Positions 39,248 through 47,873 of a stretch of 64,000 nt of DNA are shown piece after piece. The notes beneath the pieces are model-generated. The model was not told the origin of the DNA. It worked only from the letters and a program-made list of their open reading frames with translations, and did not search any database. The stretch's first letter is position 1. Each line of letters starts with the position of its first letter. The position numbers and the translations under genes are program-made. The DNA comes from Chryseobacterium carnipullorum (lineage in GTDB: Bacteria > Bacteroidota > Bacteroidia > Flavobacteriales > Weeksellaceae), in contig NZ_FRCD01000009.1 in the NCBI RefSeq assembly GCF_900142785.1, positions 62,001 to 126,000 on the forward strand, written 5' to 3'.

Positions 39248-40675
39248 ATGTTTATGATCAATAAAGAAGTAAAAACACAGAGCAGAAATTATACGATCCC
39301 GTTAATCACGATCACACTGCTCTTTTTTATGTGGGGATTTATCACCTGTATGAATGATATCCTGATCCCTTATCTGAAACAGCTTTTCAAACTCACCTTT
39401 TTCGAATCCATGCTGGTACAGTTCTGTTTTTTCGGAGCGTATTTTATAGGTTCACTGATTTATTTCCTGATTTCTATTACCAAAGGAGATCCTATTAATA
39501 AGGCAGGTTATAAAAAAGGAATTATGTTCGGTATATTTCTCGCGGCCTTTGGCTGTATTCTGTTTTATCCGGCAGCAACTTTTTCTTATTATCCTTTATT
39601 TCTGGGTGCCTTGTTTATTCTTGGACTTGGTTTTACAGTACTTCAGATCACCGCAAATGCCTACGTTTCTTTACTTGGAAGCGAAGAATCAGCATCCAGC
39701 CGTCTGAATATGACGCAGGCTTTTAACGCTTTCGGAACAACCATTGCACCGGTATTGGGAGGACATTTGATTTTTGAATTTTTCTCTGCTCCGGACGGTT
39801 CTTTCAGCGCAGTAGCCACCAGAATCCCTTATCTGATTTTTGCGGGAATTCTTTTATTGGTTGCTTTATTGATTTCAAGAGTCAAACTTCCTTCTTTCCA
39901 GACCCAGGAAGAAGAGATTGTAAAAGGTTGGGGTGCTCTTAAGTTCAGTCATCTTAAATTTGGTGTTTTTGCCATGTTCTGTTATGTAGGTGGAGAAGTA
40001 GCAGTAGGAAGCTTTATTATCAGCTTTTTGGAGCAGCCACAGATCATGGGTTTTAATGAAATTATCAGTAAAAATTACCTTTCGCTGTATTGGGGAGGTG
40101 CTATGATCGGACGTTTTCTTGGGGCTATTTCTTTAAACCAATCCTTAAGCCAAAGCAAAAAAGCAATCTATATGCTGGGAGCCGCCGCCGCTGTTTTTCT
40201 GGTTATTTTCAGTATCGTAGACCTGACCTTTTCACAGATCAGCTTTTTCTTAGTATTCATCGCGCTTAATTTTGTGGCGTTCTTTATCGGTAAATCAGCT
40301 CCGGCAAGAACATTGTCTATTTTTGCAGCCGTGAATGTGGTGCTTCTAATCTCTGCAATGGTGAATCATGGCGAGCTGGCGATGTACAGTATTTTAGGAA
40401 TTGGGATCTTTAACTCTATCATGTTCTCCAATATCTATACGTTGGCAATTTCCGGTTTGGGTAAATATACCAGCCAGGGATCTTCATTAGTGGTGATGGC
40501 TATTCTGGGGGGTGCTATCGTTCCTATTTTCCAGGGATATCTTGCCGATCAGTTCGGGGTACAGCACTCATTTATTATTCCTGTATTCTGCTATCTGGTG
40601 ATCCTGATTTTCGGAGCGTATTGCACGAAATACTTAGGACATGTGGAAACTACTGACGCTAAATCGGGACATTAA
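39248..40675 (+). CDS. Sugar:H+ symporter, FucP/GluP-type MFS
   Basis: A 475-residue protein with twelve membrane helices. LLFFMWGFITCMNDILIPYLKQLF near the N-terminus and FGAYFIGSLIYF are typical of the FucP/glucose-galactose porter family, as are ITANAYVSLLG and LNMTQAFNAFGTTIAPVLGGHLIF. It should import glucose, galactose or fucose with protons. MINKEVK (39254) is an equally possible start. It lies between rpsO and pnp on the opposite strand. Confidence 0.9.
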   Translation: MFMINKEVKTQSRNYTIPLITITLLFFMWGFITCMNDILIPYLKQLFKLTFFESMLVQFCFFGAYFIGSLIYFLISITKGDPINKAGYKKGIMFGIFLAAFGCILFYPAATFSYYPLFLGALFILGLGFTVLQITANAYVSLLGSEESASSRLNMTQAFNAFGTTIAPVLGGHLIFEFFSAPDGSFSAVATRIPYLIFAGILLLVALLISRVKLPSFQTQEEEIVKGWGALKFSHLKFGVFAMFCYVGGEVAVGSFIISFLEQPQIMGFNEIISKNYLSLYWGGAMIGRFLGAISLNQSLSQSKKAIYMLGAAAAVFLVIFSIVDLTFSQISFFLVFIALNFVAFFIGKSAPARTLSIFAAVNVVLLISAMVNHGELAMYSILGIGIFNSIMFSNIYTLAISGLGKYTSQGSSLVVMAILGGAIVPIFQGYLADQFGVQHSFIIPVFCYLVILIFGAYCTKYLGHVETTDAKSGH

Positions 40676-40775
40676 ACCGGCCAATAAAAGATGGTGAATT
40701 GCCAATGGTGAATTTTACTGCCCTGCAAAATTGACCATTTACACTTAAATAATACACTGTTTTAATCAATACTAT

Positions 40776-40808
40776 AAAGTGAGATATTTTTAAAATGTCT
40801 CACTTTTG
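40776..40808 (+). terminator. Terminator after the sugar symporter
   Basis: AAAGTGAGA and TCTCACTTT arms, with a T-rich tail. A degenerate family B element (GATGGTGAATTG... at 40690-40740) lies between gene and terminator. Confidence 0.65.
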
Positions 40809-40881
40809 TTTTTAGGTATGATTTAAGATGTAACTTTTACAAGGAATAAAGTACTTATCCGGTAATTACTATCTTTTGATT

Positions 40882-41241
40882 ATGAAGATTCAGCTAAAGC
40901 TAGAGTATTTTGCCTTTTTGCTATTGGGAGTGTTTGCTTTTGAGCGGACTGAACTTTCGTGGTGGTGGTTTGCAGCGTTGTTTTTTGCTCCTGATATTTC
41001 CATGCTGGGATATGCGGTAAACAGCAAAACCGGAGCATTTTTCTATAATCTCTTTCATCATCTGGGATTGGCCATCCTTATATATATTACCGGAATAGCC
41101 CTTCATTTACCGTATGTACAAATGATTGGAGCCATCCTGTTCTCCCACTCTTCATTTGACCGGATCTTAGGCTACGGACTGAAATACCCGGACAGCTTTC
41201 AGAATACCCATTTGGGGAAAATTGGAAAAGATAAAAATTAG
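40882..41241 (+). CDS. DUF4260 membrane protein (119 aa)
   Basis: Four hydrophobic segments; FFAPDISMLGYAVNSKTGAFFYNLFHH and SHSSFDRILGYGLKYPDSFQNTHLGKIGK match the DUF4260 family of small inner-membrane proteins. Function unknown. ATG 40882 is used; the in-frame TTG six bases upstream is unnecessary. Confidence 0.85.
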   Translation: MKIQLKLEYFAFLLLGVFAFERTELSWWWFAALFFAPDISMLGYAVNSKTGAFFYNLFHHLGLAILIYITGIALHLPYVQMIGAILFSHSSFDRILGYGLKYPDSFQNTHLGKIGKDKN

Positions 41242-41248
41242 ACATATA

Positions 41249-41281
41249 AAAAAAGCAACCTCTTTCGAGATTGCTTTTATT
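41249..41281. terminator. Bidirectional terminator between DUF4260 and rpsO
   Basis: AAAGCAACCTC and GAGATTGCTTT arms around TTTC, with A/T runs on both sides, between convergent genes. Confidence 0.8.
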
Positions 41282-41298
41282 TTGAAAATCTTTGTAGA

Positions 41299-41568
41299 TT
41301 ATTTTCTTAAACCTAGTTCAGCAATAATTGCTCTATATCTTGCGATATCTTTGTTTTTAAGGTAATCTAGTAAACTTTTTCTCTTACCTACCAATTTCAC
41401 TAGAGATCTCTCTGTGTTGAAATCGTGACGGTTAGCCTTTAAATGCTGAGATAAGTGATTGATTCTAAAAGTGAAAAGAGCAACTTGTCCTTCAGCACTT
41501 CCTGTGTCTGTTGCAGATTTTCCATGTTTTGAGAAAATTTCCTGCTTTTTTTCTGTTGTTAAGTACAT
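41299..41568 (-). CDS. rpsO: 30S ribosomal protein S15
   Basis: 89 residues, the usual S15 length: KQEIFSKHGKSATDTGSAEGQVALFTFRINHLSQHLKANRHDF and SLVKLVGKRKSLLDYLKNKDIARYRAIIAELGLRK are the conserved 16S-binding helices. It is transcribed alone from a strong promoter; pnp is not adjacent. Confidence 0.97.
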   Translation of the reverse strand: MYLTTEKKQEIFSKHGKSATDTGSAEGQVALFTFRINHLSQHLKANRHDFNTERSLVKLVGKRKSLLDYLKNKDIARYRAIIAELGLRK

Positions 41569-41603
41569 TCCAATATTGTTTAATGATTATTATGTAACGG
41601 CTG

Positions 41604-41633
41604 CAAAATTACAACTATTTTTTAATTCAGCAA
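41604..41633 (-). promoter_or_regulatory. rpsO promoter
   Basis: On the minus strand TTG (complement of 41631-41633), 19 bases, TAATTTTG (complement of 41604-41611): an exact consensus promoter 36 bases before the start codon. Confidence 0.75.
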
Positions 41634-41742
41634 AACATTATTGATTTCATGTATCAAATTTGATAGAAAAAAATGTTAAAAATTTCTTAATAAATTGTAT
41701 GCCATCCAACGAAAAGGCAGTAATTTTGCATACGAATTACAA

Positions 41743-42294
41743 ATGAGAAAAATTATATTCTTTACAGCACTCAGTTCTTTTTTACTGATCGGTGTTATTT
41801 CAGTGAAAGCACAGAAAAATGCAGATAACAAAGTAAAAAAAATCTTATACTTCAATCCCGAGGTAGAACCTGATATTGAAGAAATTAAAGAACCTACCAA
41901 TCACGCTTTCTTCAGCGCTGTTTCTGATAATTTCAGCGGAAGAAGAAATAAAATGCTCAGAGCCGAGGTTCAGATCCCTTTTGACAGCATAGAAAAACAA
42001 ACCATCACCGATTACTGTGTCAATAACGATGCTGATTTTGCGATTGTTCCCAAAGTAAGATATTTTAAGGTAGGCATCGGTAAGTATGTCTTTTCCAATC
42101 AGGTCGTGGTAAGCATGAAACTCTTCGATGCAGGAGGAAATCTGGTTACTGAAACGGATTATGACACCTACCGAAAAAACATGCGTCTCTTGGGTTCTAC
42201 GGAAAATTCTATAAAGATCGGTACCGATGGCGCCATAAAAGGTATTCTGAAAAAACTACGGAAACTTAAACATTCGGAAGGAGCAGAGCTTTAG
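41743..42294 (+). CDS. Secreted hypothetical protein (183 aa)
   Basis: Signal peptide MRKIIFFTALSSFLLIGVISVKAQ; the longer frame upstream would place 16 residues before it and includes the promoter -7 box TAATTTTG (41721-41728), so 41743 is the start. The mature part has a conserved-looking segment DADFAIVPKVRYFKVGIGKYVFSNQVVVSMKLFDAGGNLVTETDYDTY, like periplasmic proteins that combine a LpoB/CsgG-type strand-helix pattern. I do not assign a family. Confidence 0.65.
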   Translation: MRKIIFFTALSSFLLIGVISVKAQKNADNKVKKILYFNPEVEPDIEEIKEPTNHAFFSAVSDNFSGRRNKMLRAEVQIPFDSIEKQTITDYCVNNDADFAIVPKVRYFKVGIGKYVFSNQVVVSMKLFDAGGNLVTETDYDTYRKNMRLLGSTENSIKIGTDGAIKGILKKLRKLKHSEGAEL

Positions 42295-42830
42295 AGGTGA
42301 AAAGTGAATTTTGCTTTGCAAGTTAATGGTGAATTTTGAGCGATGGTAAAGTTTACATTTGACGATTCACAAACATTCAATATTCTTTGAACGTGAATGG
42401 GCAATTCTGCTGCGCAGGGAAATCGTCAATTTTGGACGATGGTAAAAATTATCTTTGACGACTCACAAACATCCAATATTCTTTGAACGTGAATGGGCAA
42501 TTCTGCTGCGCAGGGAAATCGTCAATTTTAGACGATGGTAAAAATTATCTTTGACGACTCACAAACATCCAATATTCTTTGAACGTGAATGGGCAATTCT
42601 GCTGCGCAGGGCAATCGTCAATTTTGGACGATGGTAAAAATTATCTTTGACGACTCACAAACATCCAACATTCTTTGAACGTGAATGGGCAATTCTGCTG
42701 CGCAAGGAAATTGTAAATTTGGACGATGGTAAAAATTATCTTTGACGACTCACAAACATCCAATATTTTTTGAGCGTAAAATGTCAATTCTGCTGCGCAG
42801 GGAAATCTCTTCACAAAACTAAAACAACAT
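42294..42830. repeat. Tandem array of a 96-bp unit (about 5.5 copies)
   Basis: Unit starts AACGTGAATGGGCAATTCTG; copies begin at 42390, 42486, 42582, 42678 and 42773 (last spacing 95), with a diverged unit before 42390 and a partial one at the end. Each unit holds the palindrome CTGCGCAG, GTCAATTTTGGAC and TTGACGACTCAC. It begins at the stop of the preceding gene and ends about 100 bases before the first GG-leader peptide gene. No ORF is credible in it. Confidence 0.9.
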
Positions 42831-42927
42831 CCAAACATACTGATTGCTAGATAAATATTTTCACCATTTGATGAATAATTAAATATTTTTTACTATTTTA
42901 GTTCAACAAATTAAAAATTTATACAGT

Positions 42928-43071
42928 ATGAACAATTTAAAAAAACTCAACAGAGAGCAGCAGAGACAAATTAATGGAGGTGATATTAACAAGTGCAGCC
43001 TAACAAAGCCTTGCAGTATTGGATGGTGCTGTGATGGCGTTTGCAAAGAATATGCATGCATTGAATTTTAA
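42928..43071 (+). CDS. GG-leader bacteriocin-like peptide 1 (47 aa)
   Basis: Precursor MNNLKKLNREQQRQINGG, a double-Gly leader, then a 29-residue mature part DINKCSLTKPCSIGWCCDGV ending CKEYACIEF with six Cys. KKLNR...INGG leaders are typical of Chryseobacterium bacteriocin-like proteins, normally cleaved and exported by C39-peptidase ABC transporters; none is encoded in this window. First of three tandem paralogues; no clear consensus promoter, only a weak TACTATTT at 42891. Confidence 0.8.
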   Translation: MNNLKKLNREQQRQINGGDINKCSLTKPCSIGWCCDGVCKEYACIEF

Positions 43072-43100
43072 TCTTATAGGTAATGATCTAAATTATTCGT

Positions 43101-43241
43101 ATGAAAAAATTGAAAAAACTCAACAGAGATCAGCGAAGACAAATCAATGGCGGAGGTATTAACAAATGCAGTGAAACCAGACCATGCTTCATAGGTTTTT
43201 GCTGTCGAGGCCTTTGTATGGAATATGATTGTATTGATTAA
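43101..43241 (+). CDS. GG-leader bacteriocin-like peptide 2 (46 aa)
   Basis: MKKLKKLNRDQRRQINGG leader followed by GINKCSETRPCFIGFCCRGL and CMEYDCID. Same Cys spacing as peptide 1 (C-x5-C-x4-CC-x3-C-x3-C), so the two are recent duplicates with changed surface residues. It starts 29 bases after peptide 1, most likely on the same transcript. Confidence 0.8.
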   Translation: MKKLKKLNRDQRRQINGGGINKCSETRPCFIGFCCRGLCMEYDCID

Positions 43242-43252
43242 AACCAGTTAAT

Positions 43253-43426
43253 ATGAAAAATCTAAAAAAACTGAACAGAAAACAAAAACAGGAAATCCAG
43301 GGTGGCGGTATGATAAAAAAATGCCAGATCCACAATCATTGCGGATTCCAGGAATGCTGTGACGGAGGAATGTGTATGCCCTCACCCTACTATCCTTTAT
43401 GCGGACCTATTCTTGAAATAACATAG
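43253..43426 (+). CDS. GG-leader bacteriocin-like peptide 3 (57 aa)
   Basis: MKNLKKLNRKQKQEIQGG leader, then a longer mature part (GMIKKCQIHNHCGFQECCDG, GMCMPSPYYPLCGPILEIT). Six Cys again but with a His-rich insert and a C-terminal extension, so it has diverged from copies 1 and 2. It starts 11 bases after peptide 2 and is followed by a terminator. Confidence 0.78.
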   Translation: MKNLKKLNRKQKQEIQGGGMIKKCQIHNHCGFQECCDGGMCMPSPYYPLCGPILEIT

Positions 43427-43455
43427 GTATTTATGCTTTAAAATTTAATTTTTTG

Positions 43456-43482
43456 ACATCTGCTCCGGCAGATGTTTTTTTT
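43456..43482 (+). terminator. Terminator of the peptide operon
   Basis: CATCTGC-TCCG-GCAGATG followed by eight T. Confidence 0.88.
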
Positions 43483-43567
43483 CACTGTAAAGGACGTTCA
43501 ATTCTACTTTACACTTTAATTAATCCTTAATTTTGCCCGTTTCTTTTTTAGTCTTAAAATTTTGAAT

Positions 43568-43575
43568 TATTTTTG
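43568..43575 (+). promoter_or_regulatory. -7 element of mgtE
   Basis: TATTTTTG matches TAnnTTTG. It overlaps the first possible in-frame start (TTG 43573), which therefore cannot be used. Confidence 0.6.
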
Positions 43576-43596
43576 CATATCCAAAAAATTCACGTT

Positions 43597-44919
43597 TTGA
43601 ATTCCAGAGACGAACTTATCTTCAATCCCGCCGACATTGCCGAAACTCTTAGCAGCCTTCCTGCTGACGAGAGGCTTCTTGCGTTTTTGAAGGTTCCGAA
43701 AGAATACAAAGCAGACGTTTTCTCTCACCTTGACCCTGACTTTCAGGAGGATACTATCAGAAGTATCGGAAGCGAAGAGGTTTCTGAGATCCTGAACGGG
43801 ATGACTCCGGATGACAGAACTTCTCTTTTTGAAGATTTTCCGGATGAACTGATCAAGTACTCTATTAATCATCTCAATCCTCAGGAAAGAAGAATTGCCC
43901 TGAAGCTTCTGGGCTACGATTCAGACTCTATTGCCCGTCTGATGACTCCTTACTACATCCAGATCCGTAAAGAATGGACGGTAAAAAGATGTCTTCAGCA
44001 GATCAAAAAGGTCGGGAAAAGAGTGGAAACCATGAATCATCTTTACGTAGTGGATGAAAGAAACCGTCTGATTGATGATATTGCTTTAGGAAGCCTTCTT
44101 TTGGCTGAAGAAGATACTCTGATCTCGGATATGACGGACAATCACTTTGTCGCAATCATGACCACCACTTCAAAGGAAGACGCAGTAACCTATTTTGAAA
44201 AATATGACAGAACTGCTCTTCCCATTATTACTGAAGCTGGTGTTCTTGTAGGCATCGTAACTATTGATGATATCCTGGACCAGATCGAACAGCAAAACAC
44301 AGAAGATATTCAGAAATTCGGGGGTCTTGAAGCTCTTGATGATCCTTACACGCAGACTTCTCTTTTGGAAATGGTCAAAAAAAGAGGAACATGGCTGATC
44401 ATTCTTTTTTTCTCTGAAATGCTTACTGCTTCTGCGATGGGATATTTTGAGGATGAAATTCAAAAGGCGGTGGTTCTTGCCCTTTTTGTACCCCTTATTA
44501 TTTCCAGTGGAGGAAACTCCGGTTCTCAGGCTGCAACGCTTATTATCCGTGCGATGGCTCTTCAGGAAATCGGTCTTAAAGACTGGTGGTATGTGATGAA
44601 AAAGGAGATTTTTACCGGTTTAGCGCTTGGGAGTATTCTTGGTGTCATCGGCTTTTTAAGGATCATGGTATGGCATGAGGCAGGATTCTTCAATTATGGA
44701 ATGTACTGGCCTTATGTGGGTTTAAGCGTAGGAGTTTCTCTCGTTATGATCGTTCTTTGGGGAACACTTTCAGGCTCCATGGTTCCATTTATTCTGAAAA
44801 GATTAAACCTGGACCCTGCTACTTCTTCCGCTCCCTTTGTAGCCACTCTGGTAGACGTTACCGGTCTTATTATTTATTTTTCCGTAGCCGGACTTTTCTT
44901 AACAGGAAAACTTTTGTAA
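43597..44919 (+). CDS. mgtE: Magnesium transporter MgtE
   Basis: N-terminal MgtE_N helical domain ([29 protein letters not shown]), paired CBS domains (about residues 130-250: [42 protein letters not shown]), then five membrane helices with [27 protein letters not shown] lining the pore. It is a Mg2+-gated Mg2+ channel of the inner membrane. No ATG lies before the conserved N-terminus; TTG 43597, read as [11 protein letters not shown], fits best because the TTG at 43573 is inside the promoter. Confidence 0.9.
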   Translation: MNSRDELIFNPADIAETLSSLPADERLLAFLKVPKEYKADVFSHLDPDFQEDTIRSIGSEEVSEILNGMTPDDRTSLFEDFPDELIKYSINHLNPQERRIALKLLGYDSDSIARLMTPYYIQIRKEWTVKRCLQQIKKVGKRVETMNHLYVVDERNRLIDDIALGSLLLAEEDTLISDMTDNHFVAIMTTTSKEDAVTYFEKYDRTALPIITEAGVLVGIVTIDDILDQIEQQNTEDIQKFGGLEALDDPYTQTSLLEMVKKRGTWLIILFFSEMLTASAMGYFEDEIQKAVVLALFVPLIISSGGNSGSQAATLIIRAMALQEIGLKDWWYVMKKEIFTGLALGSILGVIGFLRIMVWHEAGFFNYGMYWPYVGLSVGVSLVMIVLWGTLSGSMVPFILKRLNLDPATSSAPFVATLVDVTGLIIYFSVAGLFLTGKLL

Positions 44920-45099
44920 TTTTAAATAAATGCTAGATATTTTAACAATTATCAAAAAAATAAATAATTCAAAACAACATCTGCAATAAATAAAAATAAA
45001 CAACTACAAGTAAGTAATATTCAACACGATTAAATAAAGATTTATCATAAATTCAGTTTATTTGGAAATTATTTCTTAACAATCAGCAAACACAAGTGA

Positions 45100-46293
45100 A
45101 TGAAAAATAAATTCAGTATAATTAAATTAGATAGCCTTTATTCATTATTTTCTAAAGAACTAAGCCTCAACAGAATTTTTGGACTGGACATACTAAGATT
45201 TTTTGCTATTACCACCGTAATTATCTCTCACGGACGATTTATATTTTCGGAAAAGGTAGATCGCTTTTTTACATATATCACATTTGATGGAGTTACTATT
45301 TTCTTTGTTTTAAGTGGATTTCTGATTGGTGGTATTTTAATTAAGCAGCTTGAAAACAATACCCCCAGATTTTCATTACTTTTGGATTTCTGGGTCAAAA
45401 GGTGGTTCCGTACTTTACCTGCTTATTTTTTAATTTTAACAATTCTCACTATTTGCTATACTTTCACAGATCCCAAATTCTCTTTTGGAACTATAAAAAA
45501 TTACTATTTTTTCTGTCAGAACCTATATTATCCTACTCCTGATTATTTCACAGAATCATGGAGCCTGAGTGTAGAAGAATGGTTTTATCTTACAGTTCCT
45601 TTTCTGATTTTTATCCTGACAATTTTCTTTAAATTAAAGCCTAAAATTTCAGTGCTGATCACAGCTTTAACCATTCTATTTTTTATCAGTTTTTTGAGGT
45701 ATATGATTTATGCTGAAAAAGATCTTCAAAAGGCATTATCTTTTAATCATCAGGTACTTTTCAGACTGGATAGTATCATGTATGGCGTTATTGGAGCATA
45801 TTTCAGCTATTATTACTCTAAATTATGGAAATCAATCCCAACAATTTTACTCATATCCGGTATCGCTATATTTTTAATTCAAAAGTGGATTTTTGTTTCA
45901 AATATGTTTCCTGAGCCATTGCTGCTTTATAATGTTGTTTTTGAATACAGCCTGACCTCAATAGCTACACTATTACTGCTTCCTTTCCTTTCCAATTTTA
46001 AAAAATCAAAATACAAGATAGCAAATCTGATCACTATTATTAGCCTGATCTCCTACTCCATGTATTTAACGCATATGGCACTTATCAAAGGAATTATTTT
46101 AAAAAGTATTCCCTGGACAGATTTTACAACTAATTATAATATTATATTGCCTGTCTTTTATTTTCTCTATTGGGCACTTACGATTATATTTTCAATCATA
46201 ATCTATAAGTTCTTTGAAGTACCAACGACTAATCTTAGAGAAAAATTTGTTTTCAGTAAAAAAAATCAAGGTCCGGTTATGGAAATCAAATAA
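45100..46293 (+). CDS. Acyltransferase 3 family membrane protein (397 aa)
   Basis: About ten membrane helices. The catalytic His is in AITTVIISHGRFIFS (about residue 44), and DGVTIFFVLSGFLIGGILIKQ and ESWSLSVEEWFYLTVPFLIFIL are the classic OafA/YrhL motifs. Such enzymes acetylate or acylate surface sugars such as O-antigen or peptidoglycan. No glycan biosynthesis genes are adjacent. It ends in a cytosolic basic tail. Confidence 0.9.
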   Translation: MKNKFSIIKLDSLYSLFSKELSLNRIFGLDILRFFAITTVIISHGRFIFSEKVDRFFTYITFDGVTIFFVLSGFLIGGILIKQLENNTPRFSLLLDFWVKRWFRTLPAYFLILTILTICYTFTDPKFSFGTIKNYYFFCQNLYYPTPDYFTESWSLSVEEWFYLTVPFLIFILTIFFKLKPKISVLITALTILFFISFLRYMIYAEKDLQKALSFNHQVLFRLDSIMYGVIGAYFSYYYSKLWKSIPTILLISGIAIFLIQKWIFVSNMFPEPLLLYNVVFEYSLTSIATLLLLPFLSNFKKSKYKIANLITIISLISYSMYLTHMALIKGIILKSIPWTDFTTNYNIILPVFYFLYWALTIIFSIIIYKFFEVPTTNLREKFVFSKKNQGPVMEIK

Positions 46294-46375
46294 TCTCTAA
46301 AGCATTATTTGGCTGCCGGATGAAGAGTTTTATGTTTTTAAATTTGAATAAACAACAAATCATTTTAAATTTAAT

Positions 46376-47113
46376 ATGAGAGTCATTTCCCTAGTTCCGT
46401 CTATTACAGAGGCATTATTTGATCTTGGCCTTACTGAACATGAAGTCATCGGCAGAACAAAATTCTGTATCCACCCCGAACAAAGAATAAAAAATGTACC
46501 GGTTATCGGCGGTACAAAAAATATCAATATTGATAAGATTAAAGCTTTGCAACCGGATATTATCTTGGCCAACAGAGAAGAAAATATCAAAGAACAGGTA
46601 GAAGCATTAATGGCCGATTTTAAGGTACTGGTGACTAATGTGGAAAATATTGAAGACAATTACTACCTTCTTAAAACACTCGGAAATATTTTTAATAAGG
46701 AGGAAAGAGCCCAACAGTTTAACCTGAAGATCTACGATGTTTTACAGCAGGCTCAACTTGATTTCCCGGTAAAAGCAGCCTACCTCATCTGGAAAAATCC
46801 TTATATGACGATAGGTTCCGATACTTTCATTCATAAAATTCTGGCAGAGATAGGTTTTGAAAATGTTTTTAAGGATCAAACGCGCTATCCTGAAATCCAA
46901 ATGGAAGACCTTGCTGATGCAGAAGTTATTATGCTTTCTTCTGAACCTTTCCCTTTCAAAGAAAAACACATAGAGGAGATGAAGACTTTCTATCCTGATA
47001 AGAAGATAATGATTGTAGATGGAGAAGCATTTTCCTGGTACGGAACCCATATTGCAAAGTGTGAAAATTATTTTAAAGAATTACTGGATGAAATTCATGC
47101 GATGCAACGTTGA
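46376..47113 (+). CDS. BtuF-like helical-backbone metal receptor (245 aa)
   Basis: Starts MRVISLVPSITEALFDLGL, then VIGRTKFCIHPE, IGGTKNINIDKIKALQPDIILA and AYLIWKNPYMTIGSDTFIHKIL, the pattern of class III periplasmic binding proteins for cobalamin or siderophores. There is no signal peptide or lipobox, so unlike classical BtuF it should be cytosolic or the start has been lost; no better upstream start is seen. Cobalamin relation would fit the cob genes at 20-24 kb but is not proven. Confidence 0.78.
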   Translation: MRVISLVPSITEALFDLGLTEHEVIGRTKFCIHPEQRIKNVPVIGGTKNINIDKIKALQPDIILANREENIKEQVEALMADFKVLVTNVENIEDNYYLLKTLGNIFNKEERAQQFNLKIYDVLQQAQLDFPVKAAYLIWKNPYMTIGSDTFIHKILAEIGFENVFKDQTRYPEIQMEDLADAEVIMLSSEPFPFKEKHIEEMKTFYPDKKIMIVDGEAFSWYGTHIAKCENYFKELLDEIHAMQR

Positions 47114-47186
47114 TTTTTTTAACACAAAAGTTTTTTTTAGACACTTCAGTTATTCTTAAGTTAAAAAGCTTTTTGAAAAGAAGATC

Positions 47187-47295
47187 ACTTAAGTTGTGCG
47201 AAAATGAAAGATGTTGATCATGACAAATTCTTCGGCCTAAAATTCCCCTCTCCTGGAGGGGTGGCGAAAATTCAATGAATTTTTGACGGGGTGGT
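47187..47295 (+). repeat. Dispersed intergenic repeat, family A, copy 3 (long form)
   Basis: CACTTAAGTTGTGCG... through the core at 47241-47295, homologous along its length to 19979-20092. CCCCTC-TCCT-GGAGGGG and AAATTC-AAT-GAATTT hairpins are preserved despite base changes. Confidence 0.85.
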
Positions 47296-47356
47296 CATCC
47301 CCCACTCTCTTCTCCCCTCTGCCAACCATCTCTTACAACAACCCTTTACACAAAAA

Positions 47357-47382
47357 AAGCTCCGATTTTAAATCGGAGCTCA
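47357..47382 (-). terminator. Terminator of the GAF-domain gene
   Basis: AGCTCCGATTT and AAATCGGAGCT form a perfect stem followed by a T run on the minus strand. Confidence 0.88.
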
Positions 47383-47410
47383 TATTTTATATTTCTTATT
47401 AAAATTTCAA

Positions 47411-47860
47411 TTACAAAATTTTGGAAACTTCATGACAAAGCCATTCCAAAAGTTCACGGTCTTCATCTGTAAACGGATCTACCGTATGCGAATCGATATC
47501 GATCTGACCCACATTCTGGCCATCTTTGAAGATAGGAACTACAATTTCAGCTTTTGTATCAATAGAACAGCTTAAATAATTGCTCTCCTGATGAACATCC
47601 GGAACTACGAAGGTTTCATTGGAAACTGCAACTTGCCCACAAATTCCTTTTCCATAAGGAATGATGGTATGATCTGTAGGAGCACCCACGTAAGGACCCA
47701 GTTTCAGTTCATCTTTATCTCCGTTTTTAAAGTAGAATCCGGTCCAGTTGAAGTAAGAAATTTCCTGATCCAACAAGTGACATACCTTCTCTAGTTTCTC
47801 TTCTGTGTTATGTTTCGGACTTTCAAGAATGGAAGAAAGTCTTTTCTTTATTTCTGACAT
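47411..47860 (-). CDS. GAF-domain free-methionine-(R)-sulfoxide reductase
   Basis: One GAF domain (149 residues) with YGKGICGQVAVSNETFVVPDVH, YLSCSIDTKAEIVVPIF and VGQIDIDSHTVDPFTDEDREL, the fRMsr pattern. Cys74 and Cys98 keep the 24-residue spacing of the two main Cys of the E. coli enzyme (Cys94 and Cys118 from memory); the third Cys position holds His64. It would reduce free methionine-R-sulfoxide in the cytosol. Followed upstream on the same strand by the 475-residue conserved protein, 13 bases away. Confidence 0.85.
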   Translation of the reverse strand: MSEIKKRLSSILESPKHNTEEKLEKVCHLLDQEISYFNWTGFYFKNGDKDELKLGPYVGAPTDHTIIPYGKGICGQVAVSNETFVVPDVHQESNYLSCSIDTKAEIVVPIFKDGQNVGQIDIDSHTVDPFTDEDRELLEWLCHEVSKIL

Positions 47861-47873
47861 TTTATTTTATTTT

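Noticed and set aside
42294..42830. CRISPR array
   Set aside because: The period is 96 bp and whole units repeat without unique spacers; there are no cas genes.
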